Shown here: piece by piece, positions 12,801 to 27,800 of the stretch
Position numbering within the stretch: position 1 is the first letter of the stretch
Layout of the letters: each line of letters opens with the position of its first letter
NCBI GenBank assembly: GCA_963169105.1
Contig: OY720639.1
Span: forward strand, 55,223,848 to 55,287,847
DNA length: 64,000 bases
Reading direction: 5' to 3'
Source of the DNA: Ceriagrion tenellum
Lineage: Eukaryota > Arthropoda > Insecta > Odonata > Coenagrionidae
Translations under genes and position numbers: made by a program
Notes under the pieces: generated by a model
What the model was told of the DNA's origin: nothing
Seen by the model: only the letters and a program-made list of their open reading frames with translations
The model's database searches: none

Positions 12801-15800
12801 GTCTTACGGAACGGATTAATATCGTAAAGCAAGGGTCTACTGTATATAATCTACATGAATGCTGGTACCTATTTAAAACTGATAAAATCTCTAATCTAAG
12901 GCTAATGTAATTTCAGTGGACTGTCATTTAATGAATCATCATTGAACAGGATCTAAAAAATTATCATTGCATGGAAACACTACACTATCATGTTTCCATC
13001 AGTATAATTTGTGTTTTTGATGCTTCATTTCGACTTAATGGTGGGAGGTTAATTTTTATTTTGATGGCTTGACCCATCTTGCTTGACATAGTATCTTGTG
13101 AACTTCAATGGATGAACAGCTGCATGCAGTTTGAGGGATATGACAAACAGCGTTTTAGCCTACAGAGTATCAATGTGTAAATATTGTTCTTCAAATTCTT
13201 ATTACATATTAAACAAATGTTTGCTGGTGATAACTGAAATACAATATTATGGAGAGACTAATTATGAAATACATTTTGAAACAATTCGTAGTAATTCTCA
13301 AGCAATTGAATTCGATATTTCAAAAAAGCTATGATAAATCATTTGATAAAAGTGCACTCATGATTGAACTCAGTCTACATATTTGTTTCTTCATAATGCT
13401 TGCTTCTCGTGTGATGGCTGCCTTCATTTTACTGTTGTTCTTAAGTACCTCTTGTCATTCAAGGTTGAAGTGGATTATGAGAACTATCCTGAATGTGCTG
13501 TCCCTGCCATTGGAATTTTGAAACATATTGCCATTTGGAACCCAAATATTCGCAAAGAGCTTGCCTGTGCAGAATTTTTGCACCATTGTATTCTAAGAGG
13601 TATGTATTCTCAGAAACTCATCATTCACTTGCAATGGTATTTATGTGAGCATTCCTCAGCATTTCGATGATGCTAATGGAAAATATCTGCACTGGAAAAC
13701 AGCCTCTCCCGAAATATTGATTAAAAGCTGTCCAATTACAGAGTGTTTTTTTCATCTTAAAATGCCTTTAAAGGTGATATTTGCATTATATCTTGGTACT
13801 TTTAACTTTCAAAGCATTAGTGTGAATTGCTCGAAGTTCAGTGCCCCTATTTAACATTTATATTTTTTAATTTGACTGGGTGTTCATGCTATGATGCTAC
13901 ACTTTGTGGTAATACAGCAGAAGAATATCATGGGAGAAAATTAAAAGTGGATCAAATAAAAAGGAATATTATGTAGTCTTTTCTTTTTTTTTAATTCAGC
14001 TCAAAATTCATGAGGTCGCTCTTAACTCTGGTTATACTATTTTCGGGTTCAAATCATACACAGGCTAAGGGGGTCATTGGTGAGCTTTAATGGTGGGAGT
14101 TTCCGTGGCTAGGTGCGGACTGAGGGCAGTCCACCTCAGTTGACTCTTTTTTCAAGGTGTTATTTTGAAGAATAGTAAAAAATGTACAATTTTTTTATTT
14201 CATCACCTAAATTATGCACTTTCTTTTTGAAAAGTCGAGAATGAGTGATTTGAGATGAAGGTAAATATTTCCTTAGAACTGTAGAACATTGACTAACAAA
14301 AGAAATGGATTTTGTTTGTGTCATAAATGATATAGCTTGTAAAAAGCAAGAAAAAGAAATGTGTAAGATTGAATTTTAATTTGAAAATAAAATTATTTTT
14401 CTATATTCACTAATTGTTGTAATTGCCACAAGAAAAATTTGGCCTGGACTAGGAATTGAACCATGGATCTTTGATTTACTGGACCAATGCAAAGATCACT
14501 ATGCTATCTGGTCTGCCTAATTCTTGTATCAGCCAAAATTGCCAGGCTGAATTTTTCTCGTGGCAATTACTACTTAATTCACCTGTTATGTTTGAATATT
14601 TTCACTAATTGTATCTGAAAAGGGCTTGATTAGAAGTATGTATTTCCTAAAGAAAGGGCCAGAATAAGTACTCCATCCCAGGTAGCTTCAACTGCAGCTG
14701 CCCTACTGTAGAGCAGGTATTCCATTCCTTCAGCCTGGGCTCAAATCCTAAAATCCCAGTGGCAGTGGTTTTTCAGTGGGAATTGGAACCCGATTTAGGT
14801 GCCATGTAGAGATCTGTCATAAGAAAAGATGGGTAAATTATGGTAAAATTTTTGAAAAATCACTCTAATTTTCCAATACTTCTAAGTATTGAGCTATTTC
14901 TGGCTAATAAAGGATTTTAGGTAGTTTGAGTGAAATATCTTTTCACCTAGAAATCACTGAATTTGGTCACATTTTGACAAAAAATATCTTATTCTTCCAA
15001 AGATACCTAAATTTCAGCCCCTTACTGGACTACTTTCCGATATTTTGACAAATAATACCAGCCCTTCTGCATGGGAAATGGCGGGTGCAGACACTCCAGA
15101 GAGGGCTTATTTAAAAAATGAGGCATGTATAACACCTAGATCTTTTCAAAAAGTAACAGGGCATAGTTTGAATGTTTTCCCGACTTTAAAAAAAAATAAA
15201 TTATATTGTCACTGCAGTAGTTTTTTCATAATTGCAAAAAATCTTCCCTTGTAAAGGAGTTTTAAACATACTGTGTGAAAAAAATGAGTCTTATCAAAGA
15301 CTTGGGTAGATATTTTTATTTGATTACCTGGAATTACAGTCATATGCTATTATATGAATGCACTATTAATAAAATTGTATTTGATTCATGCTTCCTACAG
15401 CCGCTTAAATTAAAACTTGTAATTAGAATATGGTCTCCATTATGACTAGGGAATTATCTGGTTCAAACTGCCTTAATAGGAAAGGCAATAGTAATAATTC
15501 CAGATAAATGACATTAATCATTACAATTGGTACATTTATGTATTAGAAATTTAAAGAAATGTAAAAACTAACATGGTTGCACACATGCAATTAAGCATTC
15601 TTTTGTCATGGTATGAGAAATTTCGTTGGAACGATTCAAACGATAGCTCCACAAATATTTTACAATTGAGTTGTACATTCCATAATTTATAATTAATTCT
15701 ATGTAAAATATATATTGGCTTAGTTTCAAAGAATATGTTTGGAATATATCAGAGAATGAAAAATATCTTAAATGTTGATGAATTTTCCTGAAATTTATCC

Positions 15801-18800
15801 AAAATGACAGAAATTTTCTGGGTTGCATTAAATTATGGAAAATACCATGGTAATTTACAAAAATGACTGGTTATTTTCAGAATGGCTCATCTCTGGTCAT
15901 AGGGTTGTCCTCCATCCGTTTGGAAAGGGCCATTAAAATTGCGTTAAATGTAGACAAATGCTGGCCCTAGGATTCTATCCACCCTGCCTCCAATCTCCAT
16001 TCCTATTCCAACTTTAACCCAACTATTTGAGTTTTGAGGAAAAAAAGAATAAATAATTAAATATCCTGATGTTTCACACTCTGTAATTTATTAGTAATAA
16101 ACAGCTACTTATCAATTCATTTTTATTTAGTTTTTTCATCATTAATAACCAGAAATACAAACTGTAAGTTTCAATAAGTATTCTTTACATCAACATACAG
16201 AATATTACCATGAAGTTTTGTTATAATATTATATTATAAAGCCATTAATTGTGGTTCAATAAAGATAAAACCAACTCAACGTGATATACTGACATGTAAG
16301 ATTTATAAGTAACAACCCTTTTAGAGTTCATACTTCAAGAAATACAGCAAAATAAACAATTTTGTCTTATAATGTTAGGTTTTTCCAAAAACTCACTCAC
16401 ACTTGAGATCTTTTACGGCAAGTTATGAAATTAAAATACTTTTCAGCACATATTCAATCACTAGTGTTTACTCAGAAACGTGGCACTGACTTTTGGACTG
16501 GAAATATTGCAAGGTACACTCAAAGTATCATATAAACGCATGTAAGAGACACCCGCGTAAGAGGCGCACCCCTCTTTTTAAGCGTCGAAGTTGAAGAAAA
16601 AAATTTTGGGGCTTTTTTTCTCCTATTGCGAGGTTTTGCGGACCTAACTTCGTACTTTCGGCCATTATCAAAGCCTTCTGGATCCTGCATCCCATTTTTC
16701 CTAATGCATAAGTCGTAGTCACTGTAAGTATGGGTCTTTTAATACGTATTTAACTTTTACAAATTGTATTTTGCTGCAAGTGATGACAAACGGGAATGAG
16801 AACATGTTATATGCGAAATACCCAGGCTTCAGCCGCGTAAAAAACGAATGATAAGGCGTAGATATGACATCAAAAGCTGAAAAAATCAACCTTTGAAAGA
16901 AATCATAACTGTCTATGGAATTTAAAGTATTTATTTTTTCAATATGGTCCAACAAAAATCTTCAATTAATGACAAAGTAAAAACATTTCAAGATTTACAT
17001 AATAACGGCTGACTTGTGAGACGGGTGTCACAGTACAGCGGCATGCACACGCATGTCCTGTCACATCCATTGTGAATTTACCCTGTGACAGAAGAAAGTA
17101 TGCATGGTTTAGAAAGCAAATAAATAGAGAAATGCATGTTAGCACTTATCAATGAATATTTACCATTTTTACTGACCTTTATTCTTCATCACTGGTGTTA
17201 TCGCTCTCTCCGGCGGAACTTAAACGTTCTCCGTCACTGGTATCCCATGTCATATTGTCTTCGCCCCCGTCCAAATTATTGGTAATGCAGCACTCTTTGA
17301 AACTTTTTACAACTAAGTCTTCTGGAATCAGTTTCCATGAATTCATCATTCACTGGCATATCTGGGTTAGTCCTGGTTTTTTTTTCATCTTTCCTGTTGG
17401 CTTGGTTTCATGCACTGTGCCCGCCATCCACTCCGTGTATTGCCTCTTCATGTTAGCCTTGAAGGGATGATTGATGCAGACATCTAGAGGGTGCAGCACT
17501 CACGTCATCCCCCCTGGAATAATGACTTGGTCCGTTTTATGACTCTTTAGTATTTTTTAACGTCTTCTAGCAAATGGCCATGAAAACTGTCCTGGACAAG
17601 CATATTTAATAGGTTTAGCAGAGCTCCTGGGCATCGTTCCCCCCCACACTTTAACGAGTCCAACACTAAACTGTTGTCCATCCACCCCTTTTCTTGCACC
17701 CGAACAATGATGCCTGAGGGAAGTTTATCTTTAGGAAGATTTTTTCTTTTGAAAATTACATGGGGTGGAAGTTTCTTACCGAAGCCAAAACTAAGCATGA
17801 CGGTGCACCCTTGTTTTTCTCCTCCTCCAGTTGTCATCGTCACGGATTTGCTCCCTTCTCATCAACTGTGCAGTCAATTGGCACTTCATAATTAATTGGT
17901 GTTTGATCCGTATTCACAATTTGGCCTATTAAGTACAAATTTTCTTATCTCAGGCCAATAACATAACGCTGAAAGTTGACCAATTTTTCTTCGTACTTTT
18001 GGGAAGGCGTGGAGAAATAGTCTTCTTTCTTCTAATGGAAAAACCATTCCTTCGATAAAACCGACGTACCCATCCCGCACTTGCCCTTAACTCGCTATGG
18101 CTTATGTTCATCTCTCTTGCAATTTCAAGCACCTTTAAAACACACATTTCCATCAACACTGCATAACCAAATTGTCGTCTACCCCCAATTTATTCCAACA
18201 TCCTTAGTTCAAGGAGGGGATGGATTGCAGATTTTCCCCGAAATGACCTTCTGTCCCTACTAGTGTGGAATAGTGCAACCTTGTCCTTCCTCCATCTTCT
18301 AATGCATGATTCTGGCACATCACAAACCCCAAAACGACCACGTGGTTTTTGAATGGCCCCTAATCAAATTTTGAGGCTACGAAGACTAGCCATTGTATTA
18401 CCTCCACAGTGTCACTCACTGGTGCATATAAGTATGGAAATTCTACTGAGGATAAGCCATTCGCTATGACCCAAACTTGAACCCTTGATATCCCACCAAG
18501 CACTTAAGCCTACTTTGGCATCCTATTCTTCAGTGATTTTTGTTAGCTTTGAAGGAGCTAGGAGCTAGATTTGTAAGACAGTCAGGCTTGTATGCTATGG
18601 CAGTCAAAGCGTATGCTTGATACCCTGGTCCATGAGTTTAAAGCTACATCTTAAACACATTAAGGTATTAAGTGGATGCCTCAGTAAATTAACAGGCTTA
18701 AGCTCTCTGCCTGATGAGGAGGGATCTGGGTTTGAGACCTGTGCAAGCCAAATGATATTTTTCCACTGTAGAATTTCTGCATTTATCTTGAGTAAATATT

Positions 18801-21800
18801 AACTTTACCATCTCTCTGTAAAATTTTCAGCAACCATTCTTTTCTATGCGGAAGAAGGGTTCCGCAGTGATGCTGGACACCTCTTGTGCCTGCTGCTCTT
18901 CTCCAACTACATCCTTCTCCTGATGCCCAGCCCTCCCCCAACTCCCACACTCACATCTGTGCTCCCGTCAACCCTCCGAGACCCTGTGGCTTCTGTGAAG
19001 AACCTCTCCCTCCCACACATAGTCACCATGCACTTGATTTTTCCCTTCCTGAGTGCAACCCATTGGCGCCACAGTCATCACACATCCTCAAGTCCGCTCA
19101 GCCCACAGCTGATGGGCGAACGGGAAGCACCGATCCCTGAAGCTTGCGTGAGCTGGAGTGTTTCCGGAGGGAAGGTGAAGCCAAGAGACAGCCTCCCCTG
19201 GCAGGGGCTGGTACGTCTCCACGGAAGCTGGGAGTGGCTTGGTGGTGAAGAATTGCTTTGTGCCGGTGGAAGGAAGAAGCTCATGCCTCTGGTGCCAAAA
19301 GATCGTGTGAATGTTAGTCTATCCTGTGCATTTCCTCCCCTCTTGAAGATGACCTCATCTGAAGTCTGCAACCTCAAGGCCACTGACATTATTGGGTCCT
19401 GCCGGTCCCTCCTGTTTCAGATACAGAATGCAACCACTCATACTTCAGTGGAAAGTGCCTTGTGCAGGTTAATGGGTTACCTGTCTCTGTGGAACGCATC
19501 CCTAAGAGAAGATGGTAAGAGTAAATTAGTTTTCCATAATTGTGAATCCCATGGTATAGGGATAGAGGCATTGCTGGGGTTCTCAATGCCAGGGGACAAA
19601 GTCAATTTTCATGCCCCCTCCTGGGACCTTCATTGTGAAGGGTGAGCCGTGAGACTGATAAAACTATTTTTTATGCAAAATAGATATTTGTGTGTATAAA
19701 ATTTTCTTTAATAACTCCGGAAGTGCCTATAAGAGAGAAAACCTTTCCTTCAGAAAGACTTTTGTAACCCTATAGCATTAATTTAGAGCCTTCAGATACT
19801 GTGCCCAGGGATAGATGCCCCCTTCCAGCCCCCAGTAGGAAGCACCTACCCATTAAACATGTTTTTCTTTTGGGTTAGATTTTGGAAGCTAAAAATTATT
19901 ATGAAAGTAATGAGTTTACTATTTATGATAATGTGAATAAGCCATCTTTATGTGGATGAGATTGAGGCATGAAGTCCCCTCTGCTGTCCAAATCCTCATC
20001 AATGTATGCATGAAGTATAAAAAAAATAAGTGAAAAAGATATTGAGGCTGCACCGAGGAATAATTTTATATTTGTAATGTAACAAAAACATTTTGAATAC
20101 TTCACAATATTACCAGAGAGTGTAAAAAAAGGTATGGAAACACATGAGAAAAACTCAGGAATTAATAGTTCTACATCCATGTTTAAAAAAAACATGCTGC
20201 AGAAAAACACCCATACAAGTAAGGGGGGCTAGAAAAACCTACGAAAATTCACTGATAGATTAACTAATATTTTGATGTTGGGTCAATCCATACTAAGTGG
20301 TCCAGGATTTTAGCTGGACCATTTTTTGGAAAAGAATTATATTTTCAGAGTCATATGTTACAACAGTTTTAAAATACTTTTATTTTATTTTTTTTCAGGT
20401 TACCATTTGGTGGCCTTTTTTCAGTCTCAGTACAGAAAATTTTCAGTGTTTGCAAGCATTAGAAGTAACTATTTTTTCTCAGCCTTGTTCAGTTATAGGG
20501 CAACGAAGTAAAACTTGTTATGTTGATCATGTTTAATACTACAGTTTCATATGTCTTATAACCTGGAATTACTCATGCTTCATAATTAATTAAACACTTC
20601 TCAGATACCCCATGCCGAGACTGTATGTAGTCTAAAATATTTCTAATCCTGACATGCCCAAATTTCACTTCCGTACAATTAAGGTGGTTGGAGGTAACTT
20701 TTTTGCATGGCAATTTTGTCTTCCCAAAAAAAAACTTATTTCTTAATGTGTTCCACGTACCGTCAACTTTCCTACTGGGATATCCTCATCTCTAACCCTC
20801 CTCATCTATCCTTCCTCCTTTCACTGACATTTTGCCCCTGTTCTCAAAGTATTTGCTTGTTCAACCATTTAATTATTTATCCTCATTATGTGGGTATTCT
20901 TCCCATTCTCCCTGTTAGAAATAACTGTTTACTTTGCTCTTTTAAGCATTTGCCCTCTGATCCATGCCCTCTGTTGCTTCACTGACGGTATTCAGGATCC
21001 CCCACAATCCCATGTAGACAGAAATGCATCCATCTACATATAGTTGTACTCAGATATTTACATCTCCAGCCATAATTCTGATGTTACCAATACATGTGTC
21101 TTCCTCTCATTCATCCATGAAAACATTGACATCATGCCTTTGTGGATCCTTGTTTTATGCCCTGTATTTGTAAAAAAAAATTGAGCTGTGCATATGGAAA
21201 TTAAGTATTTTCAAATGGTATTTTGACAGGCTCTTTGAGCTTTAAAAATCCTGACACCAGTCCACTCCCATGGAGTCCAACACTCGGGCGGTTCCTGTCT
21301 AGAAGTCCGGCCAATAATCAGGATTCAGAGTTGTTGGTTCAGATCTGCACCTTCCTGCGCTGTGCTGTGGATGGGCCGGCTGGGAGTCAGATTTTTGGGT
21401 TGGAAAACAACTTGGTTCAGAGTAGTTGGTTGGAGGGACTCCTGCAGAATCCTGCTACCCTTCAGCCATTGCTGTGCCCCTTCAATCCACCTCCATCATT
21501 TCCTGATGCTGTCTGCTCAACACAGGTTTGGTGACCCTCAGTTGCAATTGATCTTACATCTTACACCTTAAAATTAGTGCTAATAAATATTGTTCTTACA
21601 TTTGTAGGTAAAATTTATCTTGAAAATTATTTAAATTAGAAATTATATCTTGAAGTGTCTTCTGTAGGCTTTTGCATTGATGATGTGTAGGAATTTGGAT
21701 GGCTTCCCGATCCTATTACATCCGTCTTGATGACAATGATGTTTCTTGTCATTCAAAGGGACATCTTCAGATCGAATCTGAATGCTAATTTATGGAAATT

Positions 21801-24800
21801 AAACCTTGATTTTATGTAACTCTTGACTACATGATGTTTCACAATGGAGGTTGATTCTTCCTTTATCACAACATTGTTTCACATTGTTACGTAGCTTCTT
21901 GATGACATTTGGATTCTATCTGAAGATGTGCCCTGCAATGGACATGAAATGTCATTGCTATCAAGATGAATGGATGCCATGAATCCTCGAAGACATCCAA
22001 ATTCTTTCATATTTTGAAGGTGAACTTTAGGTACTACATGAAAGAAATTCATTGGTCCATGTCTGATCTCAGAGTAATTTGGCTAGGGGACTGAGTTTGA
22101 TCCCAGAAATTATTTCTTGGCAAAATTATGAAATGCATGGGAATCAGTAGTGACTTCAAGTTTGAGTATTTTATTTTACAGCTTTATAAAATATAATAAA
22201 AACACTATGGATTTGAACAGATTGCATGGTAAAATTTGAATTTTATTTTTTTGGGCTTCTGGTTTTGGCTTACAGTTCTATAAATTTGGATTGTCAATAT
22301 CAATGATTATTTTGGTGTTTTCATCATCTTTTTCAAGAGTAGGACCATTGTTACAGCCATTGTTTATTGTTTCTTTACAAAAAGTGTGAGTCATTTCTTA
22401 GTCAGAGAAGTGAGTAATTGGTAGACTTGTGGGAATGAATTTCGATGACATCCTAAAACCAGTTTTTTTTTTAATTTTACATAAGGAATGTAATTGTGAA
22501 TCTGATGTTAGTATTCAAACTGGCATTTCCAATAACATCATGTGATGCAGAGAACTGCAAGAAGGCATGTGCGAATGCATGAGTACAAGATGATAAGATA
22601 ACCCCTGCTGTAATTCAATAAATATTGCATGCCAGATTGAGAAAGCCATGCAGTTTTAAATTGTGCAGTATTGTGCTCTGTGTAATATGGACATAAATAT
22701 TGATTTGCTTAGTTTGTGTGAATTTCTTTATGAATTTGCTAGCAGAAAAATTACTCTCTGATTATAGATTGGTCTCCAGCCCAGGACTAAGAAATTCTAA
22801 TCTCAAAACATGAATACTGGCAGTCATTTGGCTTTTGGAGTATTGGTATTAAGAGAGCACCATCAAAAAATATTTTCACATTTAAATCTTTCTTAAGCAT
22901 AGAGCTGTATTTCCATGATTTTGTATCCTCACATTTTCTGGAAAATTTTAATAATATGCATACATTTCAGACGTTACCAAAATACTTGTCATATATAGTT
23001 GCACTATCTGGTTGTTGTAACAGAAAGGTTTTTTCAGCTCCATAAATTTAGTGTCCTCTAATACAGAAGGATAATCGAACACAAACGAGGTTAAGCAGCT
23101 TGTCACTTTGTTAAAAAATTTGCACTCCCATGGATTAATTCTGGAAATGTATTTTGATTCCAATTATATTTTGATCAATTGAATAAATATTTTAATAACT
23201 TTTGTGGAGATGTTTTTAGCCCCAATTACAACTATCTTGTACTGTAACTAGGTATGTACATACTATTTATTGGTCTTCAGAACAAAATCTCATATATTGG
23301 ATATCCGTTCACCCCTACTCTAGATATTTCCCTTTCATGTATGAGGCACGTGATTGGTGTTCTTTCTTAAGAAGTCCTACCTTAATTACGCATTCAAAAG
23401 GGAAACCAGTTTACCTTAGGAATATTTTTCTCCTGAGGATTTTATCATGGATGGTGAGGTGACCTCAATTTACAGCAGCAAAATTATCAAGCTTGCCACA
23501 TGAGTTTGTGGTTGGTGTATGGGGGCCATCCATGGATAAAGTGCATCAAAAATGCTTAAAAACTGATGAAGATGCAGTGGTGCCCACTGGTTACAGCTCT
23601 TGAGAGTTTGCCATTTAAAAATTTTTGAGAGGAAAACCCAGGATTTGAGAACAGTGTGGGGGGTAAAGAGGTAAAAAAATATTTTTATCGGGAATACATT
23701 TGCTAAGCTGGGGGAGCGTGGGAAGTGCACCTTTGTGAGATGCCATTACTTGGTGAGTGGCTGCTGCCAGTTGCATTGTCAGGAACCTGGAGGATGCTGC
23801 AGCCCTATATTACATAGAGTAATGATGGGGACTGCAGAGATCAGTGCAGTAATGCCAATTTCAATACCGACATGTTTTAGGCATGTACCTAAATGGCTGT
23901 TATGGTGTGATATGAAAGCAATGGAAAACCACCATAATCCAACAAGCAGCATGTTACTATATTTTTCCTATTTTGATAGTCATGTTGTTGGATTCAGAAT
24001 CATGCAACAGCATGAAGGGAGCACATTTACTGTGTTTTATCCTCTGTTCAGTTTCATTTTTTGCTGTTAATTTTTCTTGTAAAACTAATGTATTAACTGA
24101 AGTAAGACGTGTCATAACAATGAAACACTTAAGTTTCCAAAAATCTTTCATCCCTTGTAAACAACTTAAACAAGCATTTATAAATTCAAGCGATTATGTT
24201 ATTTTATATTGATTCATTTCTTATCAATCTTAAAACATGATAAATAATTAATGCAGGACACATGTAGATTGTTGTTTTTTTGCTGTTAACATGGTTTTTG
24301 CATTATTTCTTGATAGGCCTTTGATGGTTGTCCCTCAAGGCGAGCAGTTTGCCGAGAAGCTCTGTCCCTGATTCGTGATGTAGCAGGTAATGCTGGGCTG
24401 AGTGTTGACCCACATGAAGTTGGCTGGGCCCATGCTATTTATTTTATTGCTCAAAGCCTTCAGTTTGGTGATGCTGAACGTTTTTATGATTTAGGTAAGT
24501 GGAACCTTGAAGCTTCTGTGATTGTGTGGCGTCATGATCCCATTTTACATTAACGGTTGAGCATGGTCACTAGTATAATGATACTACTCCAGTATTGTGT
24601 GATTCTGACCTAGCTTGCTGGTTAACAAACATACCTATACCTCCTTGCAGCTACTATTAATTTTTTGGCTGTGAAATAGACAATATATTGGAATGTCATA
24701 GCAGTTATTTTGGTCTCTTGTTGCCTCAGTTAATTTAAAATTACGGAGACATGCATGATAATCAGTGCCAGCCCAAGGCATGGGTAACTTGGCCAAAATC

Positions 24801-27800
24801 CACAGGTGACTAGTATGCGACTTATGACTGAATGTGAAAAGGGGACAAAAAGTATGAAAATTGGCTCCCAAAATAACTTCCAGCTTGTACTTCCATCCGA
24901 AATAACCTTCTTTTATAATGATAATAATTTTATTTGTCCAATGATTTGTAGAAACAAATATAGGACACATCAAAATGATACACATGTAGACATAAAAATT
25001 CATGAGATATAAAAAATAACAATGTAGTAATATACAAAGATAAAACAGCTGACAAAAGAATAGATGACTATTTGCAAAATGCATCAAAATGATATAATTT
25101 TGGCAGACATAAAAATACGTAAGATATAAAAAAATTAAAATGTAGAAATGTACAAAGATAAAACAGCTGACAAAAGAATAGATGACTATTTGCACTCTGC
25201 AATTCATTCATCCACACTGTAGAATGCATTTAATATCAAATAGCCCTTAAGATTGCGTTTAAATGCGTGATATTCTTGTATTGACTTGAGGGCAACAGGT
25301 AAATTATTGTATAATCGAATACCAATGGCTAAGGGATTGTTTTTGTTCTATATAAGTGACTGACACTTTTTATTAATTGTCCTAAACTGTAGAGCATCTC
25401 ATGAATCAACTTGCAGTTTATGATGTCATTCTTGGCAAATAAGGTCTTTTTTAGTTGTGGTCAAATAAAATTCTGCCCATTCTTGTAAAATACATAGGTT
25501 GGGCAGACACTGAATGGATGAATGAATAACCGTGTTTTTCTTACTATATGGAGCCGAAACATGGATAGTCAGGAGGAAAGATGAGAAATACCTATAGGAT
25601 CTTGAAATGTGGCTATAGAGTAGAATGGAAAGATTAAAATGGAGTGATAAAGTGAGAAACGAGGAAGTGTTGGCAAGGATAAATGAGAAAAGGAATATTT
25701 TGAGATCAGTGAGAAAGAGGAGGGTGATCTGGATGGGACACCTCCAAAGGAAAGATTGCTTGCTGAAACGAATATTAGAAGGAAAGATTGAGGGAAAGAG
25801 AGGGAGAGGAAGATGAGGAAATAATTTGTTGATAGATTTTATGAATGGAATTTTATTAAGATATGGTATACATACTTGGAAAAATACTGCAATCATGTAC
25901 ACATCCAATTTTTAAAAATTGCAACGTAGGATTGTCAAGACTATTTATAGTGTGGACATAAAGTTTCACTGTGCAGTTGATTCAAATTTATAATAAATTA
26001 AATATCTTACCTCCGAAAACTGTTTGACTACCTTATAATTGTTAGCAATTATTTTAGTGTGAAATACAAGAACTATAGATAATGACATGGAACTCAGAAG
26101 ATAACATATTTATAATGTGCCAAAATTTAATAATATGTAATGCGAAAGAAGAGACTGTGTGCTGTGGTGCCAATACCATTAAATATTTGGTGGGATAATC
26201 TGGCACAGGTTAATGGCGTGAGTGATTTGAAAAGAGAAGCAAAGAAGTCTTTGTTTAAAGTGGATTTTTGATCCAAAAGGATTTGAACTATTGTGTTTAT
26301 GTTTTCATTTATAGTGTCAGTCTTTTTAAGTTTTTACTTATTGTGTCTACCAAGGTACATCACAAGTACATAAGCACTTCGGGATGAGCAAGTTTTGCTC
26401 AGGAAGACTAAAAATTTATTTATTTTCTAAAAATTTTTGTATGAAAAGTAAAAGTATTAAAAAAAGGAGTAACAAAGAGATGAGGGAGACAGCACAGGAT
26501 AGACGAGCATATAGGGAGCAATTCAATTGATACCTGTCTGAGGACAGATTCACCTTAGAAGAATATCACACTTATGACACAAGAGGTTGTAAAGATTTTC
26601 ATGTGAAGCATCATATACTTAAGACATGTTCAAACAACCTAAACAACCAAATTCTATGGGTGTAAAACTTTAGAACATATTACTTATAAGAATAAAGCTA
26701 GGTATTACAGATTGCGTACCTATTTAAAAAAGAGCTAAAAGAATATTTGATTGAAGTGTGCTGGTACGACCTTGAGGAATTTTCTGAGCAATGACTTCCT
26801 CCTCTGTATGTATCTTAATTCTGTATATGTCTCAGTTTGTTATTGTATGATATTATTATTATTAGTTGAGTATGGACCCTGTTGGATCACGCAAAGCATT
26901 ATGACTCATTTCTTAGTTCCTTTCTTATCTTCCACACTTCTCTCATTCTTTCTCCGTGGATTCTCTTTCTCTCTTCCGTCCACTTTGGCCCAGGTTTCTA
27001 TGGGAATTCGTTCCCTGGTGTTACGTTCCACTGGTGTATCTTATTTCTGTAGGTGATTTTTTTTTCAATTTCTCTAGGGTCTATTTTTGCTTTTTCTAGA
27101 TCATCTCTGACTTGTGACAACCATGATATTGTTGATTTGACACCTTGTAAATATGTGATGACCTTTTTGATGAGTCTTGTCCATGGAAGTCTATTGATAT
27201 GTCCAAAAAAATTGCAGTCTTCTTTTTCTGATATCTGCTGCTAGGTTGGACATCTCTGTAGTTTTCCTGGAGTACAGTCTATACCCTTCTTCTGTTAATT
27301 TTGGGCCAAGAATTTTCCTCATGATTTTTCGCTCTTCCTTCAGTATGTTCTCCATATCTCTTTTTATATGATGGGTAAGAGTTTCACTTGCATATAGAAT
27401 CTCCAGCTTGATTACAGTGTTGTACTGCCTGATCTTTGTGTTTATGGAGATGCATTTCTTGTTATAGATATTGTATATCTTGCCATATGCCCTCTTTATT
27501 TTCTGTAATCGAGTCTTCTGTACAATCTTCTCTCCTCCTGTGGGATCAAGGATCTCGCCCAGATATTTAAAATGTGTGACTCCATTTATCTTGCCATATT
27601 TTGTGTTCAATGTGTGTTCAATACTTCGATGTCTAGTTTTGAGCGGAAGAATTCGTTCTATTTGAAAGAGTTCTGTAGGCCGACTTTCTTTGCACATTCC
27701 TTGAGGACTTCTATCTCTTTGGCTGCTGTTGTTTCATTATCTGCGAGTATGGCTATATCATCAGCGAAAGCTAGGCATGAAATTTCTACGTCATCTTTGG

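Larger units (their letters stand above)
13600..18830 (+). other. rotatin intron 10
   Basis: 5231 nt, GTATGT to AAATTTTCAG. It contains SINE-like elements (13985-14815, 18690-18775) and a decayed pogo transposon (about 16530-18420). The segment 14820-16500 is AT-rich with nothing I recognise. Confidence 0.7.

Noticed and set aside
18886..19586. Open frames in the other frames and on the - strand over exon 11
   Set aside because: Shadows of the GC-rich exon 11, whose frame is fixed by splice phase on both sides.
23735..24070. 111-codon open frame in intron 12
   Set aside because: No recognisable motif; looks like decayed repeat sequence.
24635..25207. 190-codon - strand open frame rich in Phe, Leu, Ile and Tyr
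   Set aside because: It runs through the tandem repeat and 3' UTR of a LINE; the hydrophobic look comes from base composition.
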